A stretch of DNA of 64,000 nt from an uncultured Paracoccaceae bacterium (GTDB lineage: Bacteria > Pseudomonadota > Alphaproteobacteria > Rhodobacterales > Rhodobacteraceae), in contig CANLNM010000005.1 in the NCBI GenBank assembly GCA_947492475.1, positions 163,178-227,177 on the forward strand. The letters run 5' to 3'. A program made the translations under genes and the position numbers. Positions 1 through 12,302 of the stretch are shown here, piece by piece. Below the pieces are notes generated by a model that had not been told where the DNA came from, made no database searches, and saw only the letters and a program-made list of their open reading frames with translations. Position 1 is the stretch's first letter, and each line of letters starts with the position of its first letter.

Positions 1-318
1 ATCCCCGCCACCGGCATTGGCCGCCGCGATGATCGCATAGGATGCAGGGGCCGCATTGGTCGGCCAATGGGCGGGATTGAAATTCATCGGCAGGCCGGTT
101 TTTGTGGCCGCGCGCACCAGTTCCTGCATACGATAGTCGATCCGATTGGGATGACGATCCTTGGGCGGCGTGCCCCCTGTACGGGCAAACAGCGCCATAA
201 TGTCCAGCGGTTTGTACTGAATGTCCGCGCCATGTTTCGCGGCAATTTCCTCTAGCCGCAGCCCCGATAGGTACGTGAAAGGCGATAAGACGGAAAAATA
301 GTAGTTAATCTGCGGCAT
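1..318 (-). CDS. 2-hydroxychromene-2-carboxylate isomerase / DsbA-family protein (partial, C-terminus off window)
   Basis: Reading the minus strand from the ATG at 318, the frame stays open to the window edge and gives about 106 residues starting [19 protein letters not shown]. An N-terminal beta strand followed by YFSxxSPFTYL is typical of the kappa-class GST/DsbA-fold HCCA isomerases, in which the SP(F/Y) serine takes the place of the thioredoxin active-site cysteines and binds glutathione. The Shine-Dalgarno GGAGAG lies 6-7 nt upstream. The family isomerises chromene carboxylates in aromatic degradation, but many roseobacter members have no assigned substrate, so the function given is only family-level. 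The gene is divergent from prs, with about 110 bp between the starts. Confidence 0.8.
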   Translation of the reverse strand, partial: MPQINYYFSVLSPFTYLSGLRLEEIAAKHGADIQYKPLDIMALFARTGGTPPKDRHPNRIDYRMQELVRAATKTGLPMNFNPAHWPTNAAPASYAIIAAANAGGGD

Positions 319-429
319 TTTGCGCTCTCCTGCACTTGGGATTATTTGCGTCACCGTAGGGGTGTGCTAGGCGGTGTCAACGTCATGATTCTGTCACCTG
401 CTCTGACAGAAAGCCAAGGGGAATGGCCG

Positions 430-1446
430 ATGCCGACTATCCACGAACCAAAACTGATTTCAGGTAACGCAAACCGGCCACTGGCCGAAGCGGTCGCGCG
501 GCGCATGTCGATGCATCGCGGAATGAATGTAGGATTGGTTGATGCCCGTGTCGAACGGTTCAACGATCAGGAAATCTTTGTTGAGATGTACGAAAACGTC
601 CGCGGCGAAGATGTGTTTATCATTCAATCCACATCCAACCCGGCCAACGACAACCTGATGGAACTGCTGATCATGGCAGACGCGCTGCGTCGGTCATCGG
701 CGGCTCGTATCACCGCTGTGATCCCGTATTTCGGCTATGCCCGTCAGGATCGCCGCGCCAAGGCCCGCACACCGATTTCTGCAAAACTGGTGGCCAATAT
801 GTTGGTCGAGGCCGGGATCGAACGGGTTCTGACCATGGATCTGCATGCGGCTCAAATTCAGGGCTTCTTTGATATTCCAGTCGACAACCTTTATGCCAGC
901 CCAATTTTTGCGCTGGACATCAAACACCACTTCAAAGACGGTCTGGACGACGTGATGGTCGTGTCACCGGATGTTGGCGGCGTGGCCCGGGCGCGCGAAT
1001 TGGCTAAGCGGATCAATGCGCCGCTGTCGATCGTGGACAAACGCCGCGAAAAGGCCGGCGAGATCGCTGAAATGACCGTGATCGGCAGTGTCGAAGGCAA
1101 GAAATGTATCATCGTCGATGACATCTGCGACACGGCTGGCACATTGTGCAAAGCTGCCGAAATCCTGATGGAACATGGCGCAACCGAAGTGCATTCTTAT
1201 ATCACCCACGGCGTGTTGTCCGGGCCCGCAATTGAACGGATCAGCAATTCGGTGATGAAGTCACTGGTGATCACCGACAGCATCGAAGCCACGCCAGAAA
1301 CCAAAGCCTGCCCCAACATTCGGATCGTCCCTACGGCGCCGATGTTTGCCCAAGCCACGCTGAACATCTGGAGCGGCACATCCGTGTCGTCCCTGTTTGA
1401 TCACGAAACTCTGACGCCGATCTATGAAGGTCTGTATAATGTCTGA
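430..1446 (+). CDS. prs: Ribose-phosphate pyrophosphokinase
   Basis: Makes PRPP from ribose-5-phosphate and ATP, feeding purine, pyrimidine, NAD, histidine and tryptophan synthesis in the cytoplasm. The 338-residue product has the ATP/flexible-loop region [17 protein letters not shown], the DLHAAQ motif near residue 137, the pyrophosphate-loop SPDVGG, and the PRPP-binding motif [10 protein letters not shown] at about 229-238. The frame opens earlier, at 346, but I take the ATG at 430. It follows AAGGGGA at good spacing, and its product begins [15 protein letters not shown], matching family length. The upstream 28 codons look like leader sequence. hisG and hisZ later in the window use its product but are not linked to it. 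Confidence 0.97.
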   Translation: MPTIHEPKLISGNANRPLAEAVARRMSMHRGMNVGLVDARVERFNDQEIFVEMYENVRGEDVFIIQSTSNPANDNLMELLIMADALRRSSAARITAVIPYFGYARQDRRAKARTPISAKLVANMLVEAGIERVLTMDLHAAQIQGFFDIPVDNLYASPIFALDIKHHFKDGLDDVMVVSPDVGGVARARELAKRINAPLSIVDKRREKAGEIAEMTVIGSVEGKKCIIVDDICDTAGTLCKAAEILMEHGATEVHSYITHGVLSGPAIERISNSVMKSLVITDSIEATPETKACPNIRIVPTAPMFAQATLNIWSGTSVSSLFDHETLTPIYEGLYNV

Positions 1447-1485
1447 TCCATCGCGCTGAGGTGACCGTCAGCCCCATAAAAAAAC

Positions 1486-1515
1486 GCCGGGTTTGTGCAA
1501 TCACGCAAACCCGGC
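1486..1515 (-). terminator. Rho-independent terminator between convergent prs and the VPLPA-CTERM gene
   Basis: GCCGGGTTTG pairs with CAAACCCGGC around an 8-10 nt loop. On the minus strand the hairpin is followed by a run of seven T (A-run at 1478-1484 on the plus strand), so it is a strong terminator for the gene ending at 1539. On the plus strand the following TCTTT is weaker, but the stem may also stop prs transcription. Confidence 0.85.
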
Positions 1516-1538
1516 AACACTCTTTAAATATTGACGAT

Positions 1539-2144
1539 TTATCGGGCGTGACGTTTCATTCGCGCCAATCCCGCTATCCCCGACAGCAACAACAGAGCAG
1601 ACGCTGGAAGCGGCACAGCCGGGAGCGATGGCGTAGACACAAGTGCAAAATCGGTGATTGTCATGCTGAACTCTTGATCAAAATAAGTTCCTTGTGCCCC
1701 CAAAGTCCCAATCAATTGGCCAAGGAGCCAAACGTGCTCTACATCGAACTCCCCTTGTCCCGATGATATCTGAACATAGTAGTCCTGATGGCTAAAGAAA
1801 TCTAAGTTACCAGCGAACCACTCGACTTCGGAATCGAATCCGTTTGTGTGGGTTTCACTAAACAACAGATTTCGATGTTGATCCAAAAAAGTTAGCGTGA
1901 GCGTCTCACCTGCATGAAGTAAGTCACTGCCGAAATAAACATCCTGAATAAAATGACTGTAGTAGGCGTCATAGTTAAACGGGTCTTCAGTGTCTGGGAC
2001 GGTGATAAGTTCATTGAAGTTCGCACTGTAAGTCGCTTCGTAAACCTGCCCAGTGGACACATGAAATGCACCAGCTTGGGTGGATAAAACGCAAAGCGTC
2101 AACGCGCCAAAAATCAAATTGGTTATTGAAAATTTTCTGGTCAT
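1539..2144 (-). CDS. VPLPA-CTERM sorting-signal protein, secreted or surface anchored
   Basis: A 201-residue protein with three parts. It has an N-terminal signal peptide (MTRKFSITNLIFGALTLCVL, with cleavage plausible after TQAGA). A 140-residue beta-rich body is full of aromatic and acidic residues. The C-terminus is VPLPASALLLLSGIAGL followed by a basic end (ARMKRHAR). That tripartite tail is the VPLPA variant of PEP-CTERM, used by exosortase/rhomboid-type sorting systems to process and release or anchor proteins. The ATG at 2144 is chosen over upstream codons because it immediately precedes the signal peptide and follows AGAGAG. I see no conserved enzymatic domain in the body, so the function is unknown. 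No exosortase gene lies in this window. Confidence 0.8.
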   Translation of the reverse strand: MTRKFSITNLIFGALTLCVLSTQAGAFHVSTGQVYEATYSANFNELITVPDTEDPFNYDAYYSHFIQDVYFGSDLLHAGETLTLTFLDQHRNLLFSETHTNGFDSEVEWFAGNLDFFSHQDYYVQISSGQGEFDVEHVWLLGQLIGTLGAQGTYFDQEFSMTITDFALVSTPSLPAVPLPASALLLLSGIAGLARMKRHAR

Positions 2145-2193
2145 GTAAATCTCTCTCACAATGAATTGTCTAGAGATTTGCCCCGCGCCAGGC

Positions 2194-2211
2194 ATCACCC
2201 GTTTGGGTGAT
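2194..2211. promoter_or_regulatory. Perfect inverted repeat upstream of the VPLPA-CTERM gene
   Basis: ATCACCC-GTTT-GGGTGAT is a 7-bp perfect inverted repeat about 50 bp upstream of the start at 2144, between this gene and the lectin gene end at 2238. It has no T-run on either side, so it resembles an operator more than a terminator. No regulator is identified. Confidence 0.35.
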
Positions 2212-2237
2212 AGCGCCAAAATATCCGGCCTTTGGAG

Positions 2238-2588
2238 TTAATAAAGGTCCCATTCGTCTGCATGGCGCAGCTCACCGATGGCCTGCCAGCCCACACGCAC
2301 ACGCGCGACTTTGGTGTCACCCCATGTGCGAAACACGATTTTGAACCCATCGACGGTCACGTCGTCGGTTTGCACATCCATACGGCCATTGGCGCCGTTG
2401 GATATATCCCACATCGACAGATGCGCCTGTACCGTCGGAGGTGTACGATAGCTTTCGCCAAAGGACACATGCGATACCATTTGGCGCGGACCTTCGCCCG
2501 ACCACATTTCACCATCATTCTGAAAATCGGAAAACAGAACAACTTCGCCCTGATCGATCCCGATCCAGTGATTTCTAAGCCGTTTCAT
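2238..2588 (-). CDS. H-type lectin domain protein
   Basis: A 116-residue protein with no signal peptide. From about residue 45 it matches the H-type lectin pattern: FxxxYxxPPxVQAHLSMWD, then RMDVQTDDVTVDGFKIVFRTWGDTKVARVRVGWQAIGE. The family is named for snail agglutinin and Dictyostelium discoidins. Bacterial members bind carbohydrate or are uncharacterised. The start at 2588 has AGGGGG upstream. It lies just downstream of the ATP synthase operon terminator in the same orientation, so it is probably transcribed separately or by read-through. The family call rests on motif spacing seen by eye. Confidence 0.65.
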   Translation of the reverse strand: MKRLRNHWIGIDQGEVVLFSDFQNDGEMWSGEGPRQMVSHVSFGESYRTPPTVQAHLSMWDISNGANGRMDVQTDDVTVDGFKIVFRTWGDTKVARVRVGWQAIGELRHADEWDLY

Positions 2589-2679
2589 TATATTAGCCCC
2601 CTGCCTCTATTCGGGGATAAATGGTTAATTCTTAATGAATAGTTACCAAATCCGTCAAAATCATGTTGAAAAAACGAAA

Positions 2680-2704
2680 AAGGCCCCAGCGATTGCGGGG
2701 CCTT
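2680..2704 (-). terminator. Terminator of the atp operon
   Basis: AAGGCCCC and GGGGCCTT form an 8-bp stem with a 9-nt loop. On the minus strand it is followed by TTTTCGTTTTTT, a good rho-independent terminator just after atpC (which ends at 2728). Confidence 0.9.
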
Positions 2705-2727
2705 CCTCAAATCTAAGTCACCAAAGA

Positions 2728-3150
2728 TCAGCTGGCCGAAAGGCCGATAGTTTCGCCCATGGCAACCATGTCGGCTACCAATTTCGCAGCGTCATCTGCC
2801 GCGCCGGGCTCACCGGCTCCCTCTTGTGCTTTGGTCAGGGCGTCTTTGGCCGCGCCGATCAAACGATCGAACACGTCTTGGGACACTTCTGCCTTGGCAA
2901 GGGCTTTCTCAGCCAGAACCGATACCGCACCGGCGGTGATTTCGGCGAAACCGCCGGAAACCACGAATTCGTCCACGCCACCCGCATGGGTGACTTTCAG
3001 GACGCCGGGGCGCAGTGTGGTGATGGTTGGGGCATGGTCAGCCATTGCTGTCATGTCGCCATCCGCACCAGGGATCTGAACCTCGGTTGCCTCGATTTGC
3101 GCCAAGCGCGCTTCGGGGCTCACAAGGTCGAATTGCAGGTTCTCAGCCAT
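2728..3150 (-). CDS. atpC: F1 ATP synthase epsilon subunit
   Basis: A 140-residue epsilon subunit of the central rotor stalk. It couples gamma to the c-ring and regulates ATP hydrolysis. The N-terminal beta-sandwich is recognisable from [10 protein letters not shown] near residue 7, [24 protein letters not shown] at 28-51, and VSGGFAEI around 85. The helical C-terminal domain follows. It is the last gene of atpHAGDC, 9 nt downstream of atpD. The length is typical for alphaproteobacteria. Confidence 0.96.
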   Translation of the reverse strand: MAENLQFDLVSPEARLAQIEATEVQIPGADGDMTAMADHAPTITTLRPGVLKVTHAGGVDEFVVSGGFAEITAGAVSVLAEKALAKAEVSQDVFDRLIGAAKDALTKAQEGAGEPGAADDAAKLVADMVAMGETIGLSAS

Positions 3151-3159
3151 ATCGCCTCC

Positions 3160-5479
<2,320 letters not shown>

Positions 5480-5493
5480 CGCCTCGTCCTCCC

Positions 5494-7032
5494 TTAAGCG
5501 AAGTCAGCGGCGAATTCGTCCAGCGCAGCTTTGATCCGTGCTTCAGCGTCGCCTTTGATCTTGGGATCCTCATTGGTGATGAAGTCCATCAGATCTTTGT
5601 GCTTGCTGCGCAGGTGGTTCAACAGACCAGCTTCGAAACGGCCAACGTCTTTGACGCCAACTTTGTCGAGGTAGCCTTTGGTACCCGCGTAGATCACGCA
5701 GACGATTTCAGCGTTGGTCAGGGGCGAATATTGTGGCTGTTTCATCAGCTCGGTCAAACGGGCACCCCGGTTCAGCAATTGCTGAGTGGCGGCATCCAGA
5801 TCGGACCCGAACTGCGCAAACGCAGCCATTTCGCGATACTGCGCCAGTTCCAGTTTCACTGGACCAGCAACCGATTTCATCGCGTTCGTCTGAGCAGCAG
5901 AGCCCACACGAGACACCGACAGACCGGTGTTCACAGCAGGGCGAATACCCTGATAGAACAATTCAGTTTCCAAGAATATCTGACCGTCGGTGATCGAAAT
6001 CACGTTGGTTGGAATAAACGCGGAAACGTCACCACCCTGCGTTTCAATGATCGGCAGAGCGGTCAAAGAACCAGCGCCATTGTCTTCGTTCAGTTTCGCA
6101 GAACGTTCCAACAGACGGGAGTGAAGATAGAAAACGTCACCTGGATAAGCTTCGCGCCCTGGTGGACGACGCAGCAGCAGGGACATCTGGCGATAAGACA
6201 CAGCCTGCTTGGACAGATCATCATAGATGATCAGAGCGTGGCGGCCATTGTCACGGAAATGTTCGGCCATCGCAGTCGCGGCATAAGGTGCCAGGAACTG
6301 CATTGGCGCTGGGTCAGAAGCGGTCGCAGCAACAACGATGGAATATTCCAGAGCGCCGTTTTCTTCGAGCTTTTTAACCAGCTGTGCAACTGTGGAACGT
6401 TTTTGGCCAACAGCCACATAAACGCAGTACAGTTTTTTGGATTCGTCGTCGCCAGCCGCGTCATTATACGCTTTCTGGTTCAGGATCGCATCCAGTGCCA
6501 CAGCTGTTTTACCAGTCTGACGGTCACCAATGATCAATTCACGCTGGCCACGGCCAATCGGGATCATCGCATCCACAGATTTCAGACCTGTCGCCATCGG
6601 TTCGTGAACCGATTTACGTGGGATAATGCCGGGGGCCTTAACATCAGCAACCAAACGTTTGGTTGTGTTGATCGGGCCTTTGCCGTCCAGTGGGTTACCC
6701 AGACCGTCGACAACGCGACCCAGCAGTTCGTCACCGGCTGGAACGTCCACGATGGACTTGGTCCGTTTTACAACGTCACCTTCTTTAATGTCTTGGTCAG
6801 ACCCAAAGATAACAACACCAACGTTGTCCGCTTCGAGGTTCAGAGCCATCCCCTGGATACCACCAGGGAATTCGACCATTTCACCGGCCTGGATGTTGTC
6901 CAGACCAAAGACGCGCGCAATACCGTCACCAACGGAGAGCACACGGCCCACCTCGGCAACTTCGGCATCCTGACCGAAGTTTTTGATCTGGTCCTTAAGG
7001 ATCGCAGAAATTTCTGCAGCTTGGATCGCCAT
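5494..7032 (-). CDS. atpA: F1 ATP synthase alpha subunit
   Basis: A 512-residue non-catalytic nucleotide-binding subunit of F1. Walker A is [13 protein letters not shown] at about 169-181. The core runs [24 protein letters not shown] and then [10 protein letters not shown], followed by the arginine-finger region [12 protein letters not shown]. Its ATG overlaps the atpH stop by one base (TAATG), so translation is likely coupled. The length is typical for the family. Confidence 0.98.
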   Translation of the reverse strand: MAIQAAEISAILKDQIKNFGQDAEVAEVGRVLSVGDGIARVFGLDNIQAGEMVEFPGGIQGMALNLEADNVGVVIFGSDQDIKEGDVVKRTKSIVDVPAGDELLGRVVDGLGNPLDGKGPINTTKRLVADVKAPGIIPRKSVHEPMATGLKSVDAMIPIGRGQRELIIGDRQTGKTAVALDAILNQKAYNDAAGDDESKKLYCVYVAVGQKRSTVAQLVKKLEENGALEYSIVVAATASDPAPMQFLAPYAATAMAEHFRDNGRHALIIYDDLSKQAVSYRQMSLLLRRPPGREAYPGDVFYLHSRLLERSAKLNEDNGAGSLTALPIIETQGGDVSAFIPTNVISITDGQIFLETELFYQGIRPAVNTGLSVSRVGSAAQTNAMKSVAGPVKLELAQYREMAAFAQFGSDLDAATQQLLNRGARLTELMKQPQYSPLTNAEIVCVIYAGTKGYLDKVGVKDVGRFEAGLLNHLRSKHKDLMDFITNEDPKIKGDAEARIKAALDEFAADFA

Positions 7033-7592
7033 TATCCGACCTCTTTCATAGTGTTCTGGAGTGCGGAGAGCTTCGAGCGGATCGACGTATCGATCATTTT
7101 CGAACCCACCTTAACGACAAGACCGCCAATGAGGCTTTCATCAACGGTCGCTTTGATAACCACATCCGACCCAAGTTGGGCCTTCAGTGTTTTAGAGAGC
7201 TTCTCTGATTGCGCCTTTGTCAGCGCCTTAGCAGAAGCAACCTCAGCGGTTACTTCGCCGTTTTCGTCGGCCAGCATGGTCCGCAAAGATACGGTCAGCT
7301 GTGGCAGCACGAACAAACGACGTTTCTGAGCCAAAAGGCTAAGAGTGTTAGACATCGTTGCAGACAGCTTCATTTTCTGGGCCACGGCCCCGATAACGGC
7401 TGCTTGTTCGTCCCGCGAAAAGATCGGCGATGCGATCAAATCCCGCAATTCGGCGCTATCTGCCAATGCGGCATCGATGGCGTCGATATCTTTTGCGAGA
7501 GAAGCGAGTTCATTGCCGTCTTTGGATAAATCAAAGACAGCGGTGGCATAGCGCGCGGCAATGCCTGAGGAGATCGAAGCTGGTTCGGACAC
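7032..7592 (-). CDS. atpH: F1 ATP synthase delta subunit (OSCP homologue)
   Basis: A 186-residue peripheral-stalk subunit that holds F1 to the b subunits of F0. Recognisable elements are [19 protein letters not shown] at the N-terminus and the C-terminal segment [32 protein letters not shown]. The frame extends upstream to 7688, but I choose the GTG at 7592 (product [10 protein letters not shown]...). It follows GGAAGGG by 5-6 nt, agrees with family length, and the upstream codons show no similarity to the subunit. A GTG two codons earlier (7598) is the alternative. It is the first gene of the atp operon. Confidence 0.93.
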   Translation of the reverse strand: MSEPASISSGIAARYATAVFDLSKDGNELASLAKDIDAIDAALADSAELRDLIASPIFSRDEQAAVIGAVAQKMKLSATMSNTLSLLAQKRRLFVLPQLTVSLRTMLADENGEVTAEVASAKALTKAQSEKLSKTLKAQLGSDVVIKATVDESLIGGLVVKVGSKMIDTSIRSKLSALQNTMKEVG

Positions 7593-8094
7593 GTCCACCC
7601 TTCCGATTCTTGGCCAACCCTTCACTCGGGGGATCCCGAATGTCAGATAGGCAGCTAGTATTGGCCTCAGCATTGGCTGGGGCGTCAAAATCAGGGGGGA
7701 TGTAACAGAGCAATTTCACTGGGGCAACAGGCTTGGGCGTTGAATGTGACCTAGTGTTAATGGTTTCCCAAAACTCAAATCCGTTTCGTTTCGCCAAAAC
7801 ATGAACAACCCCCTAATAGATCAAGGGATTTTCGGTCGGCCGCTCAATTTTCACCTGAAAAATTCATCCAAATTGCCACCCTTTGCCGCAGTAAAAAAAT
7901 CGCCCCCACCGCTTTGATTAATGAGACCAAGAGTATCAAAACCAAAGATTGACGGGTTTAGCACGGATTTGAAGCCGACTTTACCTACCCAAAACCCCGT
8001 AAAATTGTGATTTTTACCCCTCAGATTGGGGCAAATTTACCAATCGCTGGTTTGATTCTGTTGATCAAACAAGGGACCTGCCCGATCCGACACC
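7593..8094. other. Intergenic region upstream of atpH, no gene seen
   Basis: About 500 bp, AT-richer than its flanks, between the atp operon start and the end of the methyltransferase gene. It must hold the minus-strand promoter of atpHAGDC. I could not place convincing -35/-10 elements. Two short imperfect stems near 8018-8070 lack a T-run, so I do not call them terminators. Open frames here are short and have no coding character. Confidence 0.5.
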
Positions 8095-8853
8095 TTAATC
8101 AGGCTGTTCGCGGCGCGCAGGTTCAGGTGCGGACATACCTTCCAGAATTTTCAGCGGCCGGCGCACCGCTTCGGGCAGGCTGGGGCGCGTTGGGGCTGGG
8201 ACTTGTTTGCTGACCTCAACCATCAGCACCCCACCGGCGCGCAGAATCGGCAGATGCCGCCCCAGATTTTCCACAACTCCCGCAGACCTCCGCCAACCCC
8301 GAGAGGCCGAAGGAGGTTGATACAATGTCGATAGGGCCTTTTCGGTTTTAAATCCGTGCTGGCGCAGCTGTATTTCCAGCTGAGACAGTGAATATGGGCG
8401 CCCAAACCCAAACGGTGTTTTGTCAGATCGCGACCAAAGCCCGGTCCGATTGGGCAAAACAAACACCGCACGGCCCCCCGGCCCGAGAACCCGATAGCAT
8501 TCCTCTAGAACGGCGGTCGGCTGTTCAGAGGTTTCCAACCCATGCATCACAACCAATTTGTCGACCTGCCCCGTTTGCAGCGGCCATAATGTGTCTTCGC
8601 ATAAAACAGATACGTTTTTGCGCCCCGGCGGCCACGGCATGACGCCTTGGGGCCCCGGCATCAGGCCAATCACGCGCCGTGCATCATTTAGATAGGGGCG
8701 TAACAATGGCACGGCAAAGCCAAAACCGGCGACGGTCTGGCCTTTGGCCTCTGGCCAAATGCGTGTCAATTCATCTCGAATTACCTTTTGAACAGCACGC
8801 CCCAGCGCACTGCGATAGTAGAAATTCCTCAGAACCAGTACATCAAGATGCAT
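8095..8853 (-). CDS. Class I SAM-dependent methyltransferase, Methyltransf_11 type
   Basis: A 252-residue protein with a degenerate Rossmann methyltransferase core. A glycine-containing first strand ([14 protein letters not shown] near 38-51) lies where SAM should bind. [39 protein letters not shown] at about 98-136 corresponds to motifs II-III of the UbiE/Methyltransf_11 group. After that come a [20 protein letters not shown] segment and a proline/arginine-rich tail. The loop after strand one lacks the usual GxGxG, so activity is uncertain. It is divergent from gloB with about 60 bp between the starts. Substrate unknown. Confidence 0.75.
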   Translation of the reverse strand: MHLDVLVLRNFYYRSALGRAVQKVIRDELTRIWPEAKGQTVAGFGFAVPLLRPYLNDARRVIGLMPGPQGVMPWPPGRKNVSVLCEDTLWPLQTGQVDKLVVMHGLETSEQPTAVLEECYRVLGPGGRAVFVLPNRTGLWSRSDKTPFGFGRPYSLSQLEIQLRQHGFKTEKALSTLYQPPSASRGWRRSAGVVENLGRHLPILRAGGVLMVEVSKQVPAPTRPSLPEAVRRPLKILEGMSAPEPARREQPD

Positions 8854-8914
8854 TGCAACCAGCGTCCCTTCGCGTCAGGCTAACCACAACATAACAATGA
8901 AGATCGCGAAATCC

Positions 8915-9682
8915 ATGCCCCTAACGCTGTTAACCATCCCATGTTTGTCAGATAATTACGCTTTTCTCGTTCACAACGACGCCACAGGCGAAACAGCCCT
9001 GGTGGATGCGCCTGAATCCGAACCGATCTTAGCGGCGCTGGCGGACCGGAATTGGACGCTTACGGATATTTTGCTGACACACCATCATTGGGACCATGTG
9101 GATGGGCTTGGGGCGATTCGTAACGCGACGGGCGCCCGCGTGATCGGCGCGGCTGCGGATGCAGAACGCCTGCCGCCGCTGGATTTGGCCGTCACAGAGG
9201 GACACACAATCACCGTTTGTGGCGAAGCGGTGCATATATTTGATGTCTCTGGGCATACAATCGGCCATATCGCGTTTCATTTTCCCGACTCATCCCTGGC
9301 CTTTACCGCTGACAGCCTGATGGCATTGGGATGTGGGCGATTGTTCGAAGGAACGCCCGCCCAAATGTGGGAAAGCCTGCAAAAACTGCGCGCCCTGCCC
9401 GCTGAAACGTTGATTTGCTCTGGGCATGAATATACCGCATCCAACGCCAAATTTGCCCTGTCGATTGACCCGAACAATACAGCCCTGATCGAACGGGTCG
9501 CAGACATCACGGCCAAACGCGCCGCAGGGGAATTTACCGTGCCATCAACATTGCAGTTGGAACAGGCAACCAATCCATTCCTGCGCGCTGACGCCAACGA
9601 CATGAAAGCAGCGATCGGCATGGACACAGCATCTGACGTCGAAGTGTTCACCGAAATTCGGGCCCGCAAGGATAATTTTTGA
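8915..9682 (+). CDS. gloB: Hydroxyacylglutathione hydrolase (glyoxalase II)
   Basis: A metallo-beta-lactamase-fold hydrolase that converts S-lactoylglutathione to D-lactate and glutathione, completing methylglyoxal detoxification. The metal-binding motif THHHWDHVDG lies near residues 52-61. Later ligands are in the GHTIGH and GHEY segments, and the HAGH-type C-terminal helical domain is present. I prefer the ATG at 8915 (MPLTLLTIPCLSDNYAFL, 255 aa, family length) over the in-frame ATG at 8897. Neither has a strong Shine-Dalgarno sequence. A perfect 12-bp hairpin follows the gene. Confidence 0.93.
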   Translation: MPLTLLTIPCLSDNYAFLVHNDATGETALVDAPESEPILAALADRNWTLTDILLTHHHWDHVDGLGAIRNATGARVIGAAADAERLPPLDLAVTEGHTITVCGEAVHIFDVSGHTIGHIAFHFPDSSLAFTADSLMALGCGRLFEGTPAQMWESLQKLRALPAETLICSGHEYTASNAKFALSIDPNNTALIERVADITAKRAAGEFTVPSTLQLEQATNPFLRADANDMKAAIGMDTASDVEVFTEIRARKDNF

Positions 9683-9703
9683 GCCAGTCCAAGAGCGTTT
9701 TCC

Positions 9704-9735
9704 CGAAATACCCCACGACCAAATGGGGTATTTCG
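9704..9735 (+). terminator. Perfect 12-bp stem-loop after gloB
   Basis: CGAAATACCCCA and TGGGGTATTTCG flank an 8-nt loop, 22 nt past the gloB stop. There is no T-run on either strand, so it may act as a 3'-end processing or stability hairpin or a weak terminator. It is the only strong secondary structure in the gloB-clpA gap. The rest of the gap (9736-9974) shows only short hairpins in the clpA leader. Confidence 0.55.
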
Positions 9736-9974
9736 AGGCTCAGACCCTAAATCTTGCGAAAAACCACGATTAGTTGAATATTTTTATTCCCCCATCAAAA
9801 CCCCTTAATTATAAGGGAAAAGATGGTTTTTTCGCCCCCCCCATGACGACAAATAAATAAAAAAGCCCTTGAAGGTTCGGCTTCGAAAGCGAACTTTAAT
9901 CTTAAGAGGCCACGGTCAGGACGGGGCCTGTAGCCAATCCGGCCCTTCCCGACCCCGATCAGAGGAGCACGCAC

Positions 9975-12296
9975 GTGCCGTCTTTCTCGACAACACTTGA
10001 GCAGTCCATTCATTCCGCCCTGGCGCTTGCCAATGCGCGGCGACACGAACTTGCAACGCTGGAACACCTCCTGCTTGCCCTCATTGATGAGCCAGACGCG
10101 GCCCGTGTAATGAAGGCATGTTCGGTGGATCTGGACGAATTGCGCAAAGCGTTGGAGGAGTTCATCGAAGATGATCTCTCCACGTTGGTCACCGATGTTG
10201 AAGGGTCCGAAGCCGTTCCCACAGCCGCCTTTCAGCGGGTAATTCAACGCGCCGCGATCCATGTGCAATCATCGGGCCGCACTGAGGTAACCGGTGCCAA
10301 CGTTCTGGTTGCCATCTTTGCCGAGCGCGAATCAAACGCCGCCTATTTCCTGCAAGCCCAGGACATGACGCGTTATGACGCGGTTAATTTCATTGCCCAT
10401 GGCGTTGCCAAGGACCCGGCATTCGGTGAAAGCCGCCCGGTCACTGGTGCCCCTGACGAAGAGGAAACCGTGAACGTTTCCATGGAAGGCGATGAAAAAG
10501 AAAGCGCGCTGGCCAAATATTGCGTGGATTTGAACGTCAAAGCCGCCAAAGGTGATGTTGATCCGCTGATTGGACGCGATCACGAAGTTGAGCGCTGCGT
10601 GCAGGTTCTATGTCGCCGTCGCAAAAATAACCCATTGCTGGTGGGCGATCCCGGTGTGGGCAAAACCGCCATTGCCGAAGGTTTGGCCTATAAAATTGTC
10701 AAATCCGAAGTGCCAAACGTCCTTGCAGGAACGACGATTTATTCTTTGGATATGGGAGCTTTGCTAGCAGGCACCCGGTATCGCGGTGATTTTGAAGAGC
10801 GTTTGAAAGCGGTGATGAACGAGCTTGAGGAACATCCCGATGCGGTGCTGTTCATCGACGAAATTCACACCGTGATTGGCGCAGGCGCAACATCCGGCGG
10901 TGCCATGGACGCCTCCAACTTGCTGAAGCCAGCATTGCAAGGCGGTAAATTGCGCTGCATGGGATCAACCACTTACAAAGAATTCCGCCAGCATTTCGAA
11001 AAAGACCGCGCACTGTCGCGCCGGTTCCAGAAAATCGACGTTGCAGAGCCATCCGTCACTGATTCTGTGAAAATCCTCAAAGGGTTGAAACCCTATTTTG
11101 AGGAACATCATCAGATCAAATACACGGCCGATGCGATCAAAACCGCCGTAGAACTGGCAGCGCGCTATATCAATGACCGCAAACTGCCCGACAAAGCGAT
11201 CGACGTGATCGACGAAGCCGGCGCGGCCCAACATCTGATCCCGGAATCCAAACGCCGCAAAACCATCGGCACCAAAGAGATTGAGGCCGTCATCGCCAAG
11301 ATCGCTCGGATTCCTCCGAAAAACGTGTCCAAGAACGACGCCGAGGTCCTGAAAGATCTAGAGAAATCTCTGAAACGCGTGGTCTTTGGTCAGGATGATG
11401 CCATCGTTGCATTGTCTTCGGCGATCAAGCTTGCACGGGCCGGGTTGCGGGAACCTGAGAAACCGATCGGGAACTACCTGTTTGCTGGCCCAACAGGGGT
11501 CGGTAAAACGGAGGTTGCCAATCAATTGGCGTCCACCCTTGGCGTGGAATTGCTGCGGTTTGACATGTCGGAATACATGGAAAAACACGCCGTTTCGCGT
11601 TTGATCGGGGCGCCTCCGGGTTATGTTGGGTTTGATCAGGGCGGTCTGCTGACCGATGGGATCGATCAACATCCCCATTGCGTGCTCTTGCTCGATGAAA
11701 TCGAAAAAGCCCACCCGGATGTGTTCAACATTCTATTGCAAGTGATGGATCACGGGACACTTACCGATCACAATGGGCGTTCGGTTGATTTCCGCAATGT
11801 GATCCTGATCATGACGTCGAATGCGGGTGCAGCCGAACAGGCCAAATCTGCCATTGGCTTTGGCCGAGATCGCCGGACCGGCGAAGACACTGCCGCGATC
11901 GAACGCACGTTTACGCCTGAATTCCGCAACCGACTGGATGCTGTGATCAGCTTTGGTGCGCTACCCAAAGAAGTCATCTTGCAAGTGGTTGAGAAGTTTG
12001 TTCTGCAGCTGGAAGCGCAATTGATGGATCGCAACGTCGCCATCGAATTGACACGCCCAGCGGCCGAATGGCTGGCCAACAAAGGATATGATGATCGGAT
12101 GGGTGCACGGCCGCTTGGACGGGTTATTCAGGAATTCATCAAAAAACCACTGGCCGAAGAGCTGTTATTCGGCAAATTGGCAAAAGGTGGGTTGGTCAAA
12201 GTCGGTGTTAAAGATGGAAATATCGATCTGCGCATAGAAGAGCCTGAAAAAGCTCGGATATCCGGCGATAAGCCACCTTTGCTCACGGCTGAGTAA
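9975..12296 (+). CDS. clpA: ATP-dependent Clp protease ATP-binding subunit ClpA
   Basis: A 773-residue class I Clp/Hsp100 unfoldase that feeds substrates to ClpP. The N domain ([34 protein letters not shown]) is followed by AAA domain 1 with [13 protein letters not shown] and [16 protein letters not shown] domain 2 has [11 protein letters not shown] and [12 protein letters not shown]. The ClpP-docking tripeptide IGF is present in [10 protein letters not shown]. It starts at a GTG preceded by GAGGAG. In many proteobacteria clpS lies immediately upstream; no clpS-like frame is seen between gloB and this gene. An AT-rich gap of about 290 bp precedes it. Confidence 0.97.
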   Translation: MPSFSTTLEQSIHSALALANARRHELATLEHLLLALIDEPDAARVMKACSVDLDELRKALEEFIEDDLSTLVTDVEGSEAVPTAAFQRVIQRAAIHVQSSGRTEVTGANVLVAIFAERESNAAYFLQAQDMTRYDAVNFIAHGVAKDPAFGESRPVTGAPDEEETVNVSMEGDEKESALAKYCVDLNVKAAKGDVDPLIGRDHEVERCVQVLCRRRKNNPLLVGDPGVGKTAIAEGLAYKIVKSEVPNVLAGTTIYSLDMGALLAGTRYRGDFEERLKAVMNELEEHPDAVLFIDEIHTVIGAGATSGGAMDASNLLKPALQGGKLRCMGSTTYKEFRQHFEKDRALSRRFQKIDVAEPSVTDSVKILKGLKPYFEEHHQIKYTADAIKTAVELAARYINDRKLPDKAIDVIDEAGAAQHLIPESKRRKTIGTKEIEAVIAKIARIPPKNVSKNDAEVLKDLEKSLKRVVFGQDDAIVALSSAIKLARAGLREPEKPIGNYLFAGPTGVGKTEVANQLASTLGVELLRFDMSEYMEKHAVSRLIGAPPGYVGFDQGGLLTDGIDQHPHCVLLLDEIEKAHPDVFNILLQVMDHGTLTDHNGRSVDFRNVILIMTSNAGAAEQAKSAIGFGRDRRTGEDTAAIERTFTPEFRNRLDAVISFGALPKEVILQVVEKFVLQLEAQLMDRNVAIELTRPAAEWLANKGYDDRMGARPLGRVIQEFIKKPLAEELLFGKLAKGGLVKVGVKDGNIDLRIEEPEKARISGDKPPLLTAE

Positions 12297-12302
12297 CCAA
12301 CC

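Noticed and set aside
9840..9974. Heat-shock (sigma-32) promoter of clpA
   Set aside because: CTTGAA occurs at 9868, but no CYTATNT-like -10 element is found at 17-18 bp.
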